NCBI GenBank assembly: GCA_030062745.1 | Contig: CP099841.1 | Location: 20,277,398-20,341,397, forward strand | Direction of reading: 5' to 3' | Origin: Capitulum mitella | Taxonomy: Eukaryota; Arthropoda; Thecostraca; Pollicipedomorpha; Pollicipedidae | DNA length: 64,000 nucleotides | Shown: positions 46,969-58,429 of the stretch, in pieces | Layout: every line of letters starts with the position of its first letter | Position numbering within the stretch: the first letter of the stretch is position 1 | Notes under the pieces: model-generated | Told to the model about the DNA's origin: nothing | The model's input: the letters and a program-made list of their open reading frames with translations, nothing else | Database searches by the model: none | Program-made: the position numbers and the translations under genes

Positions 46969-49573
46969 ATGAAGCCTTTCAGCTGGACTGTAAGCACGCT
47001 TCAGCTAGCTGTCCGGGCTGTAAACGCGGGCATGTCAATAGGAAAGGCGAGCAAGGTGTATAGGTATGTTTGTTGGTCCCCGCTGCTGAGGGCCTTGAGG
47101 TGGATGAAGGAGCTAATGGGCCTGTAACCTCGACTGGTGACCTATATGGAAATCACATAAAAATTGCGGGAAAATGCAACAGTTTCTCAACTTAAGTGCT
47201 CATGAAACTTTCTTAAATTTAGCGTAAGAATTTTTATCAGCGTTATCTACAGGAGGGGATGGGATGTGACATCCAAAACTTTTCGTGTACCAAAACGTTT
47301 TGGATGTGAATGGATAAGTGCGACCGCCAGGCCCTGGAAATCATGGGGCTCCATAAATATCACGTATAATGCAAAAACCCTGATGTGATATCACGTGCGT
47401 ATCATATTAGCTTCGCACGAAAGGGGAAGGGGAGGGTAAATTCACTCCGCTGCGTACTCTGCAAGTTTTGTGACATTCAGTACGTACGCGTATGTGCATT
47501 GCATGGAAAGCATCGGTCTGAATTCTCAAATTCCCCCCCCCCCTTCTTTTTGGCTGTGGTGGAGCCCGTTTATCGCATTGTCAAGGAGCCGTCTGGAGCT
47601 GTCTCTGATAGGTATCACTAATTGTATTCCTAATCTACACTTTTTCCTTTCCACAGTATCCCACGAACCACCCTTCGAGGCCACGCCTCTTGTCGAGTGA
47701 GGAATTCGAAGGGAACTCCACTCGCTTCCAAAAAAGGGAGAGAACACTTGTCTTTCTTTCTGCTTACGAGAAAGAGTTAATCATACATCCTGAAAATGTC
47801 GAACATCTTCCATGGTGTGACGAAAATTGAGCTCAGAAAGATTAAATATGGCGTTGCGGAACACATGCAGTTTTGATCACCCTTTTCATAAGTCCTCGCG
47901 CATGGCCGGAACTGGCTGCAAAGATTTTCGACACGGCACCCCAATCTTGCAGAACGTTCTCCAGAGGCGGCCAGCATCGCAAGGCTGGCCGTCTTCAGGG
48001 AGTCTGAAGCAGGGTTTTTCTTCAGCAACCTAAATATCCTGATGGATAAGCACAGTTATACTCCATCCAGGGCCTATAATGTCGATGAGAGAGCCATTCC
48101 GACTGTGATGCCTACACAGAAAGTCGTCGCAGGAAAAGGTACGCGACAAATTGGGGTCGTCAGAAGCACTGAGAGGGGCCAAAATACAATGACCGTCTAC
48201 TGCTGCAATGCAGCTAGCTCTTTCATACCCTCATAATTGATCTTTGCTCGAAAGAGAGTTGCAGAGTCCCTCAAGCGGGGCACACCCCCTGGCACCACCT
48301 ATGCAACTAATGGAAATGGATGGGCCACCCGCGAGACCTCCGTGGAGTGGCTGAGGCGCTTTCCGAAGGAAACAGGGTCATCCAAGGGGAATAGGACGCT
48401 CTTAATCCCACACAGCCACGCAAGTCATGCATCCATGATGGCTCTGAATGTCTGTGAGGACCACGGGGTCGACATACTGACAATATCTCCACACACATCA
48501 CACAAGACCCAACCCCTAGACCTCTCGGTGTACGGTCCACTAAAGACTTGGGGCAAGGAAGAAGTGCGCAGCCTCTTGAAGAAGAAGCCAGGCCAGAGAA
48601 TAACCTTGCACGACGTGGATGCACTTTTTGGCAAAGCTTACCTGCAAGTCAGCTTCAGCTTCGGCAGAGAAAGCCGTCAACGGTTTCAGAGCAGCAGGCA
48701 TCGTTCCAATGAACCCGGAGGTATTCGCTCCAGGAGACTTCGCCGGGGCGTCACATATCCTGGCGGATCGAGCTCTGGTAATGGACACCGCCGAGGTCAC
48801 CAGCGACGCCGACTATGACGCTCCGAACGTCACCGATAAGTTTGGCGTCCAGGATGCAGAATATGTTTCCATCGAAGCTGAAGATGCCAGTGATGCCGAA
48901 GAAGCAGCAGGCAGACGGTCTGGCCAGCCGACCGTGGAAGCAGCAGGTGGACGCTCCGACCAGCCAGTCGCGGAACCAGCGGGCAAACGCTCCGGCCAGC
49001 CAGTCGTGGAACCAGCAGGTGGACGCTCCGGCCGGCCTGCTGGCGGCGTCGATGATGTGTCGGAGGTTGGAGATGAGAACCACTATGATGTCGCCTCAGT
49101 AGGCGGAGATGATGAAGATCATGAGAAAGATGATGAGGCAATAGTTGCGACGAGAATAAAGATGCTTTTGGGACAATTCGGACAGAGGAAAGACGACAGT
49201 GGGAAGCGCAAGTTATCAGATATTCTGAAACTGCCAGTTCCGTCCCCAAAGAAGATCAAGCGAAGGCGAAATGTCAGAAGTCAACGATGCTTACCAGTTC
49301 ACCTACGGAGCGGAAGCTTGAAGGAAAACAGAACAAGTCAAAAGCAAAACCGGCCAAGAGGCGATGTAAAACACAGGAAAGAGCAAAAAGAAATTCAGAA
49401 AGGAAAGTCAGAGCGGGAAGGAATTTGGGAGCAGTGACACCTGCATTTTCTGTGGAGAAGGCGTCATTGGAAAAAATGAGCTATGGTTACAGTGTATGCA
49501 TTGCGGAAAATGTCACGAGGCTTGTTCACAGGGAAACTCGAGCGTGGGCTTTGTCTGTGACTTCTGCCGGTAG
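46969..49573 (+). pseudogene. Tig1 transposase remnant (pogo/Tigger, Tc1/mariner superfamily)
   Basis: The helix-turn-helix begins at ATG 46,969 (TLQLAVRAVNAGMSIGKASK) and is cut by an intron: donor GTATGT at 47,064, acceptor CCACAG at 47,656. It resumes as SIPRTTLRGHAS. The DDE domain has YNVDER (first Asp, 48,084), GWATRETSVEWLRRF, SPHTSHKTQPLDLSVYGPLK (third Asp, 48,519). The second Asp is lost: LLIPHSHASH replaces the usual LL.MDGH.SH. A stop lies at 48,234-48,236, and the frame shifts near 48,650 and again before the tail. A four-unit 12-residue repeat (48,910-49,050) precedes a basic linker and a PHD-like zinc finger at 49,433-49,573 (CIFCGEG..WLQCMHCGKCHEAC..FVCDFC). It is dead. Confidence 0.8.
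48910..49053 (+). repeat. 36-bp minisatellite in the Tig1 transposase linker
   Basis: Units start at 48,910, 48,946, 48,982 and 49,018. They encode GRRSGQPTVEAA-like dodecapeptides, at the same place in the protein as Tig2's octapeptides. Confidence 0.85.
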
Positions 49574-50690
49574 GACGGCACGCGTCATGCTGGTTCCTTT
49601 ATAAAATGGTCTTGGCCGGTTCGAATACACAGGGTCACGCTGAGTTAGCGTGATTCTAAGTGATTTTTTGTCATAGAAAGAAGCCTGAGATCGCAAATAG
49701 TACTGCGTTTTATGAGTTGGACATGGTAGATGCTTATTTTGCATCGATGGAATACACCCGTTTTTATCATATATTTCTTTGTAGTGCATAAATATGGCGC
49801 TGAGCATGATATGCGGCATATAATGTATGCACCATAAGGACACAACTGAGCGATAAACCATGCTGCAGACCAAAGAAGTACCTGTGTCTGCATAATCAAA
49901 TTGTATTTATCTCTGGTGGGCAAATTGGCCAACATAATTCGATATAAAATACATTCGTTTGCATTGTACCTAAGTTATAACTGGGATGCCAAGACTTGGT
50001 ATTGTACTTTCATGAGACACCTCATGCCAAGGCCCGGTATTGCACTTTCATGAGACACCTACGTATGAATCTAGTTGCCTATACGTTATAACTCATCTAA
50101 TTTACTCAATAACAAATCACGTATCCACTTCGGTGCAAATATGTCTACCTACACTTCCGTCTTTCACCTTAAGTGTATATTCATTCGTCAGTTCAACTGT
50201 GCCACTTGGACGCATTGAATGCCAATTGCGTCACCTCCTGGGCGCAATTAACAACGAATTTCGGCAATTGCGCCCTTTTAAGGGTTTATGAAAATGGACT
50301 GTCAAGAACAGGCAGCACGTCTCTGAAGAATTTTTCGAATGTTGTGATGTAGAGTAGTGTTTTTTTCTATCGTTTCAAGAGCAAACTTTGTTTCTGCTAC
50401 TCATGGGTGACTCATAAATCGGGTTTTTGCTTAAGGGGCGCAATTCACCCTCTTTCCCCGACATACAGCGGATGAGAAGCCCATTGCCCGGTGCAGGATG
50501 TGTGCGGCCTGAACCTGGCCCGTTCGATACTGACGCCTATGTAAATCGCGACCCGTGGTCAGCCCGTGTCACGCCCATGCCCGTAGCGATGGGAATTTCA
50601 GAGCCCAGCTCGAGCCCATGGGCTCGCGGGCTGGTTGAAGCCTCCTGAGCTCCCGTCATACTTACCTCTCATTCCCTCCCAGACGAGTTC

Positions 50691-51956
50691 TTAGCCCTAT
50701 TCCCGGCAGGGGGTGAATCCGCCCCCTTTGGGTTTTTTGCTTGCCAATTCCAGGGTTTTTGACGCAGCTTCACGAAACGTGGTGACCTGTCTTAGCTATT
50801 CTTTCTGCGTACTATGACAAAATTTCGAAATGCTATTCTGCTCAAGGGCTGAGCCAGGCAACGTTTTTGCACCTCAGGCACCTCAGGCCATTTTTGGCTC
50901 TGTTGAGGAAGGAAAATGATAGGAAGGAAAATGTTGAAAAGGAAAATGACTGTCAAAAATAGTGTTTTTGAGATAAAACTTAAAACTTTATATGGATGTA
51001 TAGCTAAACAGTCGGGCAACGTGCAAATACAACTTTGTTTCTCTGAGGTCACTTTACAAGGTCAGGTCAAGGTCAAAAGTCAAAATTTGGTTTTATAGTA
51101 ATAATTTCGGCGCTATTTTTGGAATTCCAGACCCGGAATATCTATATGACGCTATATATGATATCTATATGACGGAATATCTATATGAAGAATGCTCTCT
51201 ACTTGTCTATCGCGTTCCAGCTTGATATCAGGTCGGGTCACGGAGCTATGACCTAAAATGTCAGTGCGCATACCCTACATCACAATAGTCCAAAAGTGGA
51301 ATTTTTGAAATAAAGTGAATTCAAATGATTGTAAACGTTTGCAAGTAATATTAAATGCACACGAGATCATTCCAAGTACTTCAAGGTCACTAGAGGTCAT
51401 TTAAGGTCAAAAGTCACAAGTTGATCTGAAGAGCATGTGACCATGACAGTTCCACCTTTTTCATGTCCCTGGCACCGCCTGTGCAAACATTATACAAACA
51501 ATGTAATGCGATTTGCACTTCTTTAGCATAACATGACTTGCAGAAGCAAAAAAGGCTTTTGCCTTTTTTGTTCATTCAGTTGTTAAAAAACTAATCCTCC
51601 TATTTTTGAAACCCTGTGAACGCCTATGATTTTATCAAAATTTCAGATGTGTGTACCAATGGTAAACGTCTCATCCATAATCTTTCGATTCATGCCAATT
51701 TCATCAAAATCGGTCCATAAACAACGGAGTTATAACAAGTCCAAAAATACCCCCAATTTTAATACCTTTGCCCTCTTTCATCCACCCCTTTCAAAATTTT
51801 GGAGATTTCTCTGTATAAATGCAGTTTACGTCATGGCAAATCGATTGCCGTTTGTTGCTATGAAATCGGATGTGTAGTTCTCGAGATCTCGGGGGGCCGA
51901 ATCCACCCCCTGCCGGGAATTGGTCATATCTTCTAGCCCTCCGGGAACAGAGTTAA
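50691..51956 (+). mobile_element. TTAA-bounded element, copy A3, inside Tig2
   Basis: The left edge is TTAG-CCCTATTCCCGGCAGG and the right edge GGGAACAGAG-TTAA. It aligns along its full length with A1. 'acaaggtcaggtcaaggtca' at about 51,056 gives clustered half-sites, and 'cttcaaggtcac' lies at 51,381. It ends 63 bases before the Tig2 transposase start codon. No coding frame. Confidence 0.7.
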
Positions 51957-52019
51957 ACTTTTCGATGTAGTCTCGTTGTCTTAGCTTCCCTACCTTCCAT
52001 TCCATTTTCCTCAGAAGCC

Positions 52020-53880
52020 ATGGCCAGACCATACAAGAGAAAAACGAACAGAGGGAAACTGACGACGGGGACAATACAGGCTGCCGTAGACGCCGTAGCA
52101 GCAGGAATGTTTGCTCAGGAAGCAGCGGACGTGAACGGCGTGCCGAGAAGTACGCTGCAGCGCCGCCTGTATGAAAAATGTCCTTGGAAAAATACGATAG
52201 GACCCAAGAAAAATGTGTTGACGCCAATGCAGCTCAAGCAACACATTCTCAAGCTGGAGAGTATGTTTTTTTTGGCCTCAGTTCCACTGATGTGCGGTAG
52301 TTGGCGTACCAGTATGCAGCGAAGAATTGTACACCCGACTCTTTCAAGAACGGGATGGCAGGAAAGGACGAGCTGAATGGGTTTATGAACTGGCATAAGG
52401 ATATCTTCTTTCTAACTCTCGACGCCACGTCAGGAGCGCAAGCTCAAGGCTTCAGCAAGACATCGGTAAGTAAGTATTTTGGTCTAACTGAGGAAGCTTC
52501 TGCAGGACTCACTGGCCCGCATGCAGTCTACAATGTCGATGAGACGGGCATCTCTACTGTTCCGTCGAAGCCGAGCAAGGTATTGGCGAAAAGGAGTAAG
52601 AAACAGGTGGGAAGTCTTACCTCAGCAGAAAGGGGTGAGTTAGCTACGGTTGTCGTCTGCATGTCTGCAGGTGGAAACTTCGTCCCACCCATGATGGTCA
52701 TGCCACACAGCAAAGTTAACAAGAACCTGGAAGACGGTACGCCAACTGGGACCACCTTCATGAACCACCCATCCGTCGGGATGCAAACTGACTTGTTTGC
52801 AAGATGGTTTGAGCACTTCTTGAAGCACGCAAGGTCTTCAGCGGATGACCCTGTGCTTTTGATTATGGACGGGCATCTGATGCACACAAAAAAATCTAGA
52901 GGTCATCGGCCTCGCCAGAGCCAACCACGTAACCGTAGTCATCCCACCGCACACGAGCCATCGCCTCCAGCCACTCAACGTTCATGTGGCCACTTAGAAC
53001 GTTGTACTCACATGCAGTGGAAAAGTTCATGCGACAAAACCCAGGAAGAGTTGTAACTCTCTACCAGACCACCCGACTGTTCTGTGAAGCTTATCTAAAG
53101 GCAGCTACACCATTAACGGCCATGAAAGGTTTCAAGAAGTGCGAGGTATATCCCCCGAACAAAGACATTTTAAGCGAAGAGGACTTTACCCAAGCTCTCT
53201 AGCTCACCGCATACAGGCGCGGCATTGCCACCCTCGACTCAAACCGTCGATATCCGCAGCAGTTCTACCGTCAACGCTCGCAACAGTTCCACCATCGACT
53301 TCCGCAGCAGCTCCCCTGTCGACGTCCTCAGCAGCTCAACCGTCAACGTCCGCAACAGCTCGGCCGTCAACGCCTACAGCAGTTCCACCGTCGACGCCAC
53401 AGAGCCCAGTCCGCTCGCAGCTGAGTTATCTACACAGTGCAGCCGGCAAAGACATTACCGATTCCTAAAGTAGCCCTGACAGCCACTTCGAGAGTGAAAA
53501 ACAAAACAACGGGAACAGTAATGTTCATTAGCTCTCCATACAAAAGGGAGCTAGAAGCCAGCGTGGAGAGAACAGCTAAACCATGAGGTCACGGCAAAGA
53601 GCAAAACTCAGCAGACAAAACAAAAAACAAAAGGAGTGAAAAAGTTACCATCACAAACGAGAAGAAAAAGAGACATTCAAGCAAAGTGGCCCTCCAAAAA
53701 GAGAACAAAGAAGATGATGAATCTATTGTCACGTGCCAATACCGCAGCGAATGATTTGGCAATTCTATATCGGGCGAGGGATAGGTCTGTTGCTCAGGAC
53801 GTAAGAAGAGGGCGAATGACCAATGCGCTGGCTTGGAAGACAGCGACATGAGCTCCGTGTGCGAGTTTTACACGTCGTAA
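52020..53880 (+). pseudogene. Tig2 transposase remnant (pogo/Tigger)
   Basis: The frame starts at ATG 52,020, after a TTTCCTCAG acceptor-like site. The helix-turn-helix is continuous (TIQAAVDAVAAGMFAQEAAD, then VNGVPRSTLQRRL), unlike Tig1's intron-split version. A frameshift at about 52,262 and a TAG at about 52,303 interrupt before AYQYAAKN. The DDE domain has VYNVDETGIS (first Asp, 52,538), VLLIMDGH (second Asp, 52,868), then a frame change, and IPPHTSHRLQPLN, where the third Asp is Asn (52,977). An eight-residue repeat linker (53,244-53,400) follows. A PHD-like finger at 53,711-53,880 has lost Cys and Trp codons (CQY.SE.FGNS..VCCSG). It is dead. Confidence 0.8.
53244..53400 (+). repeat. 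24-bp minisatellite in the Tig2 transposase linker
   Basis: The unit 'ccgtcaacgtccgcaacagc' plus four bases repeats six to seven times. In the transposase frame it gives PSTSAAAP-like octapeptides. Confidence 0.85.
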
Positions 53881-55764
53881 ATGGTACCGTTTCATGACTG
53901 AAACGTTGTTCGTTATGTTGGTTGAGTGACGTAATGAGACTTTCATCTTGAGTTCTACCCACAGCAAAGACTAAGAATGCAAGGGTTCTTTGTGATGTGT
54001 TGTTCATGATGGGCAACAGTTTGATGGGTCTGCTGCATGCAAGATGTAAGAACATGTTGCAGAACCAACGGTTTAGCAGGCTGTGTGTTTCGTCCGTCTT
54101 CACACTGCGCAATGTCTTTGTCCACCACATTTAGTTCCCCGCGCAGATTTGGCCCAAAACATGTTTTCCAGTGACATGATAAATACAGTGTTTTTAATCA
54201 GTACTTTCTGAAGTAATCGGACTGAGAGAACGAGTGTAACCGCTATGGAATGCGCACAGATAGGTTGGAATGGCATAGCACTTATTACGAAGCCTTTACC
54301 ATTGTATGCTACCGGCTCACAAAAGGAAATGTCGTCCGGCATGCCCGTGCGATAAACTATCTTAACCCATCATGAGGGGCAAGACGGTGTTTGGGGGTCG
54401 CTCATGGTAAACAGTCTAATTGTGTTCAGTTAGTTCGCTCATGGATCTACCTTGGAATACAAGCATACAAGTCATTAAACTATAATCTAACAAAATATTA
54501 CCATTCGTCTGTCATTTTAACGAAAGATATGCGGTCTGAAACACTAGTCCGCTCATCATGTCCCTTTCCCCCCAGTTGAGCAAATTCGTGAAGAAATATG
54601 CAGCTCGGCTTATGGTGATAACCTCAGCGCTTCATGACAACCTTATAGAATCTAATGGAAGTACATGCAACCGCCATTTTGGCTTCAAAGTTAAAATAAA
54701 GTTTTTAACCTGTGGACTTTTGTGGATTTTTTCTTTTTTCCGGGTAGGTTGTGGGCTTTCATAGAGGGGTTGGGGGCAGGACGGGCTTTAAGCATCCGAA
54801 AAAATGATAGCTCAAATGCATGTTTTTACACATTCGTAGCTGTCTTCGTCCTCAAAGAATGGAAGGTGTTCATTGAAGGTAAAAGGCATGTTTCATTGCT
54901 GTCACAGTAGATGCGACTTTAGACGAAAAAGGTACGACGTTTTCGCCGAAAGACAGCAAAAATGGCATCTGCCGTAACTTGTTTGCAAACCTCTAAAAGT
55001 GGCGCCATGCCTACCTCAGTTTTTGGACTTTATTTGGGATAACAGTTTTTTAAGATCTGGAAAAGATGTTCCGTCAACTCTGCGAAGGTCTCCAGCGTTG
55101 TCGTTTTTTTTTTGGAAGTTTCGGAAAAAATGCCTGGGGCAGACGGGAAGAGGTGGGATAGTGGCTTGGGAGAGAACAGCATAGCTGACGGAACATTTTT
55201 TCCACATCTTTCAGAAAAAATCGTCCCTAGGTCATGTCAGATCACTGAAGCATTACGCCATTTCCGAAGGTCTGCAGACAGAGCGGTTTGTACGGCAAAT
55301 GCCATTTTTTGCGATTCCTTGACAAAGATTTGTGCCCTTCTCTTGTACGCTACAGGTTAAAACTTTGTTAGGTCAAAGTGGTCCGAGCCCCGCCGAGGTC
55401 AACCAACAGGGATTTACATCATTTACGCCAATACGCCAATATAGCATGCTATGTCAGTAATCTCTAATGAATAATTAAATTGGCTTGTCAACGGTCTTGT
55501 TCTTTTTTATTCAGCCTATTTAGTCTTTAACCCTAGTTGTTTTTAAAATAGTGTTAAATTAAGATAGGTATGTGTGACAGCTTACCTATGCACGCGGTAC
55601 ATCGCCTCACAGAACCTCTCTATCTTTATGCCCTGATGACGGGATAGTCGTTGAAGTTAGGCGCAGCTGAATTTTCTCCCAAATACACAAATGTTCATGC
55701 TAAAAACGACTAGATATCATGGGTTGCTGGTGCGTAAAAATATTATGATCAAAAAACTAGACAA
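53881..55764 (+). other. 3' non-coding part of Tig2
   Basis: No domain is seen. The subterminal word 'ggggcaagacgg' at about 54,377 matches the left side of Tig2. A T-run at 55,110-55,119 and 'aggtca' at about 55,230 and 55,370 were noted. Confidence 0.4.
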
Positions 55765-56045
55765 CTAGCCCCAGTCTTCCCTGCCTGGGGTCCCCGGCTA
55801 ATGGACCTATTTCGTTTCAGTCGTCGTAATCAGGTATTTGGTTCTCGAGACAGATGAAGGGAAAACAAAAAAAATGTTCCCTTGGCCCTGCCCAGTACCT
55901 GGCTGCAATGGTTGGCCAAATGTCCCAGTCAGTGCCGGGTTAACACGTTACGTTAGTGTCCAAATGGACAGCCAGTCCACCGAAATGAGCACCCAGTGGC
56001 GCGAAAGTGGACACCCAGTCACAGAGGATCAAGATCAGACAGATA

Positions 56046-58086
56046 TTAACACGCGCAGTGGACGGGGGTTTCGCACTAACGCGCACTGGAAGGGGGATCT
56101 AAAAGTGCCCCCTGGTCTCGGAAATGGAAAGAGCTAGGAGACATGAAATTTCATGGACGGAGTGGGACTGTAACGATTTACATTGTGTGCAGTTTTCATG
56201 ACCCTATGTCGATACCTTCAAGGTCACATGGAGTAAAAAATGTGAACTTTGGACACTTTCTCGGACCGCACAGACCATTCCGTACGACTTTTCGAACGAA
56301 ACGGGAAAAGGGTGTTTGTTTGGCCGTTAAAGCGTGGAATAAAACAACTTCCATTCATATAGCGTCTTGACTGAGGACTTTGGGTCGAGATAATGTCAGG
56401 TCATTGGCCTATGGCGTCATTTTTTCATCTTTTGCAGATCAGATTTCGAACAACACGGGACAGTTTGAGAGTAAATGAGGGCGCAGCATGTACCTTTTGG
56501 CGTGTTTTCAGTGAAGGTAGCCAACGCCGGTACATTTGGTCACTTCCAGCGTTTATATTTATGTGTACATGGATATGTATAGATGTATATAGATATGTAA
56601 TGTGTATATGGATATGGATATGTATAGATGTATATGGATATGTAATGTGTATGTGGATATGTATACATGTGACATGTGGTCATGTCAGTTGTGTTTTTAA
56701 CCGAATCGAACAACACATTTCATCTGTTGGAACTTCGGCATTGCATTGTTGTGTTATTTGTTTCTTTCATAAATTATTCGATTCAGATGTTCAGTGACCT
56801 GATTTTAGCGCATCGCTAGGTTCAGGTTATCAGAGGTCAAGCTAGATTAAACATATATATCAAACATTGAAGTCAAACGCCATTGTAGTTTGTACACGGG
56901 ATAAGGGACGCCTACACTTGCAAGAAAGTTTTATTACGATCTGCGTCAACTTATTTTGACGAACATCGTTTAACCTTGTGTAAAACTAATTTGTAGGTCA
57001 AGGTCGCGGTGGGTCAGAGAAATTCGAAAACAGACAATGAGGTACTGATAATATATTTTTGCACAAGACTACTGTGCCTGGTGCGGACGTGCTGTCGTCG
57101 CATTTGGTCATTCTTTCATTTGCTTAGCTTATACTGGCATGAAAGGACATCGCTTTTTCCAAGATGAAATAAGGACAAGGTCAGCTTTAGTGACCTCAAA
57201 CAAGGTCTGGCCAATGTCAAGTAACGTCATGATGGGAGAATTGTATGCAAATGGGAGAGCTGTTTACTCAGATAACTAATGTACTCGTTCACGATCACTC
57301 GTAAGGCAAATTCAGTGGCTTCAGCTCGTACGTGTTTTCACTGCTAATTTTTGGGGGTCATACTCGGGATATTTCCCGTATAAACACGCACGCCCCTAGC
57401 GGCGACCTTGGGAAACTATAGCGGCAGCCATAATGATATGGTTAGATAGGGGATCTGCACACCAAATGTGGTGGCTCTGGCTGGAGTAGTTTTCGACAAG
57501 AAACGATTTCCGTAAAACGACATGAACGTTCCTGGCAGCGACCTTGGAACTAACGAAGCCGCGACCCCAAATAGGCAGCCCTTTCTCAACCCGAGAAGCA
57601 CCAGCGTACCGAGTCTGGCACATGTGTCGTCGCTCATTTGACCTGTGACCCGGTTAAAGTGTGGGGGTTTAAGTTAAAGTTAAAATGTTACACTATGCCT
57701 TCCATTGCAAGTTCAGTTATGACATTTTTGTGACCTGAGAGATTACCTATTGACCTAAACCCAAAAACCTATACATTTTCCAGTAGCTAAGACAACGACC
57801 AAAATGCGGACTCTATTCATTGTCATGTGTCTAGAAATCATATCGCTAAAAAACCTCCAACATATTTCGACATGACCGCTTTGAGGTCATTACCGTGACC
57901 ATGGGGTCACCTGTTGGCCTGAAACCACCAAAATTGGATATCATTGAGTAGATTATGTGACGAGCAACACACTAATTTTTACTGCGTTGCTCTATCTCTG
58001 CTTGCTCGAAAATTAGTGGAGGGGGTCATTTTAGGACCCCCTCGCCGGACAAGAGTGTAAAAATCGCACCGCCGGGCGAGGGTTAC
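56046..58086 (+). mobile_element. TTAA-bounded non-autonomous element, copy C2 (2.0 kb)
   Basis: The left edge is TTAA-CACGCGCAGTGG and the right edge GGCGAGGG-TTAC. 56,050-56,560 aligns at about 90% by eye with the reverse of 13,020-13,538. AGGTCA words are numerous (about 56,217, 56,997, 57,010, 57,893). A roughly 46-bp tandem piece with GGATATGTATAGATG lies at 56,571-56,665. A frame at 56,408-56,560 shares about 50 residues with the other copy, but it differs mostly by amino-acid-changing bases. Confidence 0.65.
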
Positions 58087-58429
58087 CAATTTGGCTCACA
58101 AGCAGGTGAGCTTATAGTAAAGCACCGCCAAATTAAGAACGTCAGCTCATATGCCGATCTCTATTTTTTTGCAGAGGGCCATAGCCCCTCAAAGTAGGTC
58201 TGGGCCGCTCCAAAGCTGGTTTTGCCCCCCCCCCCCACAATATGTTACGCTGGTTACAACAAGGTGAATATATACTTTATTTGGCGAATGATAACCAAAA
58301 AGGAGAAGTAAAAATTGCCGTCAGCCAAAACAAAGTGGGCCCAATCTTTTGAGAATCTCACTCAGAAGTTGGGACGACGTTAGGTTGTCAGGCCCTCGGT
58401 TAGGCCCCTCAGTCATTTACACAAAATTA
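58087..58429. other. Unassigned DNA
   Basis: A poly-C run at about 58,217-58,227 lies next to 'tggttacaacaaggt'. No gene. Confidence 0.4.

Larger units (their letters stand above)
46469..50461 (+). mobile_element. Inner pogo/Tigger-like DNA transposon (Tig1), 4.0 kb
   Basis: Terminal inverted repeats of 24 bp start GGGGAAAGTTGGTG at 46,471 and, inverted, GGGGAAAGAGGGTG at 50,459, with 21 of 24 matching. Subterminal (A/G)ATTGCGCCC words repeat at 46,485 and about 46,840, and inverted or direct near 50,240, 50,266 and 50,437, as transposase-binding sites would. The left flank is TA. The transposase remnant is at 46,969-49,573. Confidence 0.7.
45790..55783 (+). mobile_element. Outer pogo/Tigger-like DNA transposon (Tig2), split by two insertions
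   Basis: The left end is TA-GGGGAGACTGGGGCAAG (45,790-45,808). The right end, CTAGCCCCAGTCTTCCC (55,765-55,781), is its inverted version with 15 of 17 bases matching. A subterminal word GGGCAAG(A/G)CGG lies at about 45,800 and 46,143 on the left and 54,377 on the right. The transposase remnant is at 52,020-53,880. A second pogo-like element (46,469-50,461) and TTAA element A3 (50,691-51,956) lie inside it. Without them it would be about 4.7 kb. The right flank reads TG instead of TA, so the TA duplication has decayed. Confidence 0.6.
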
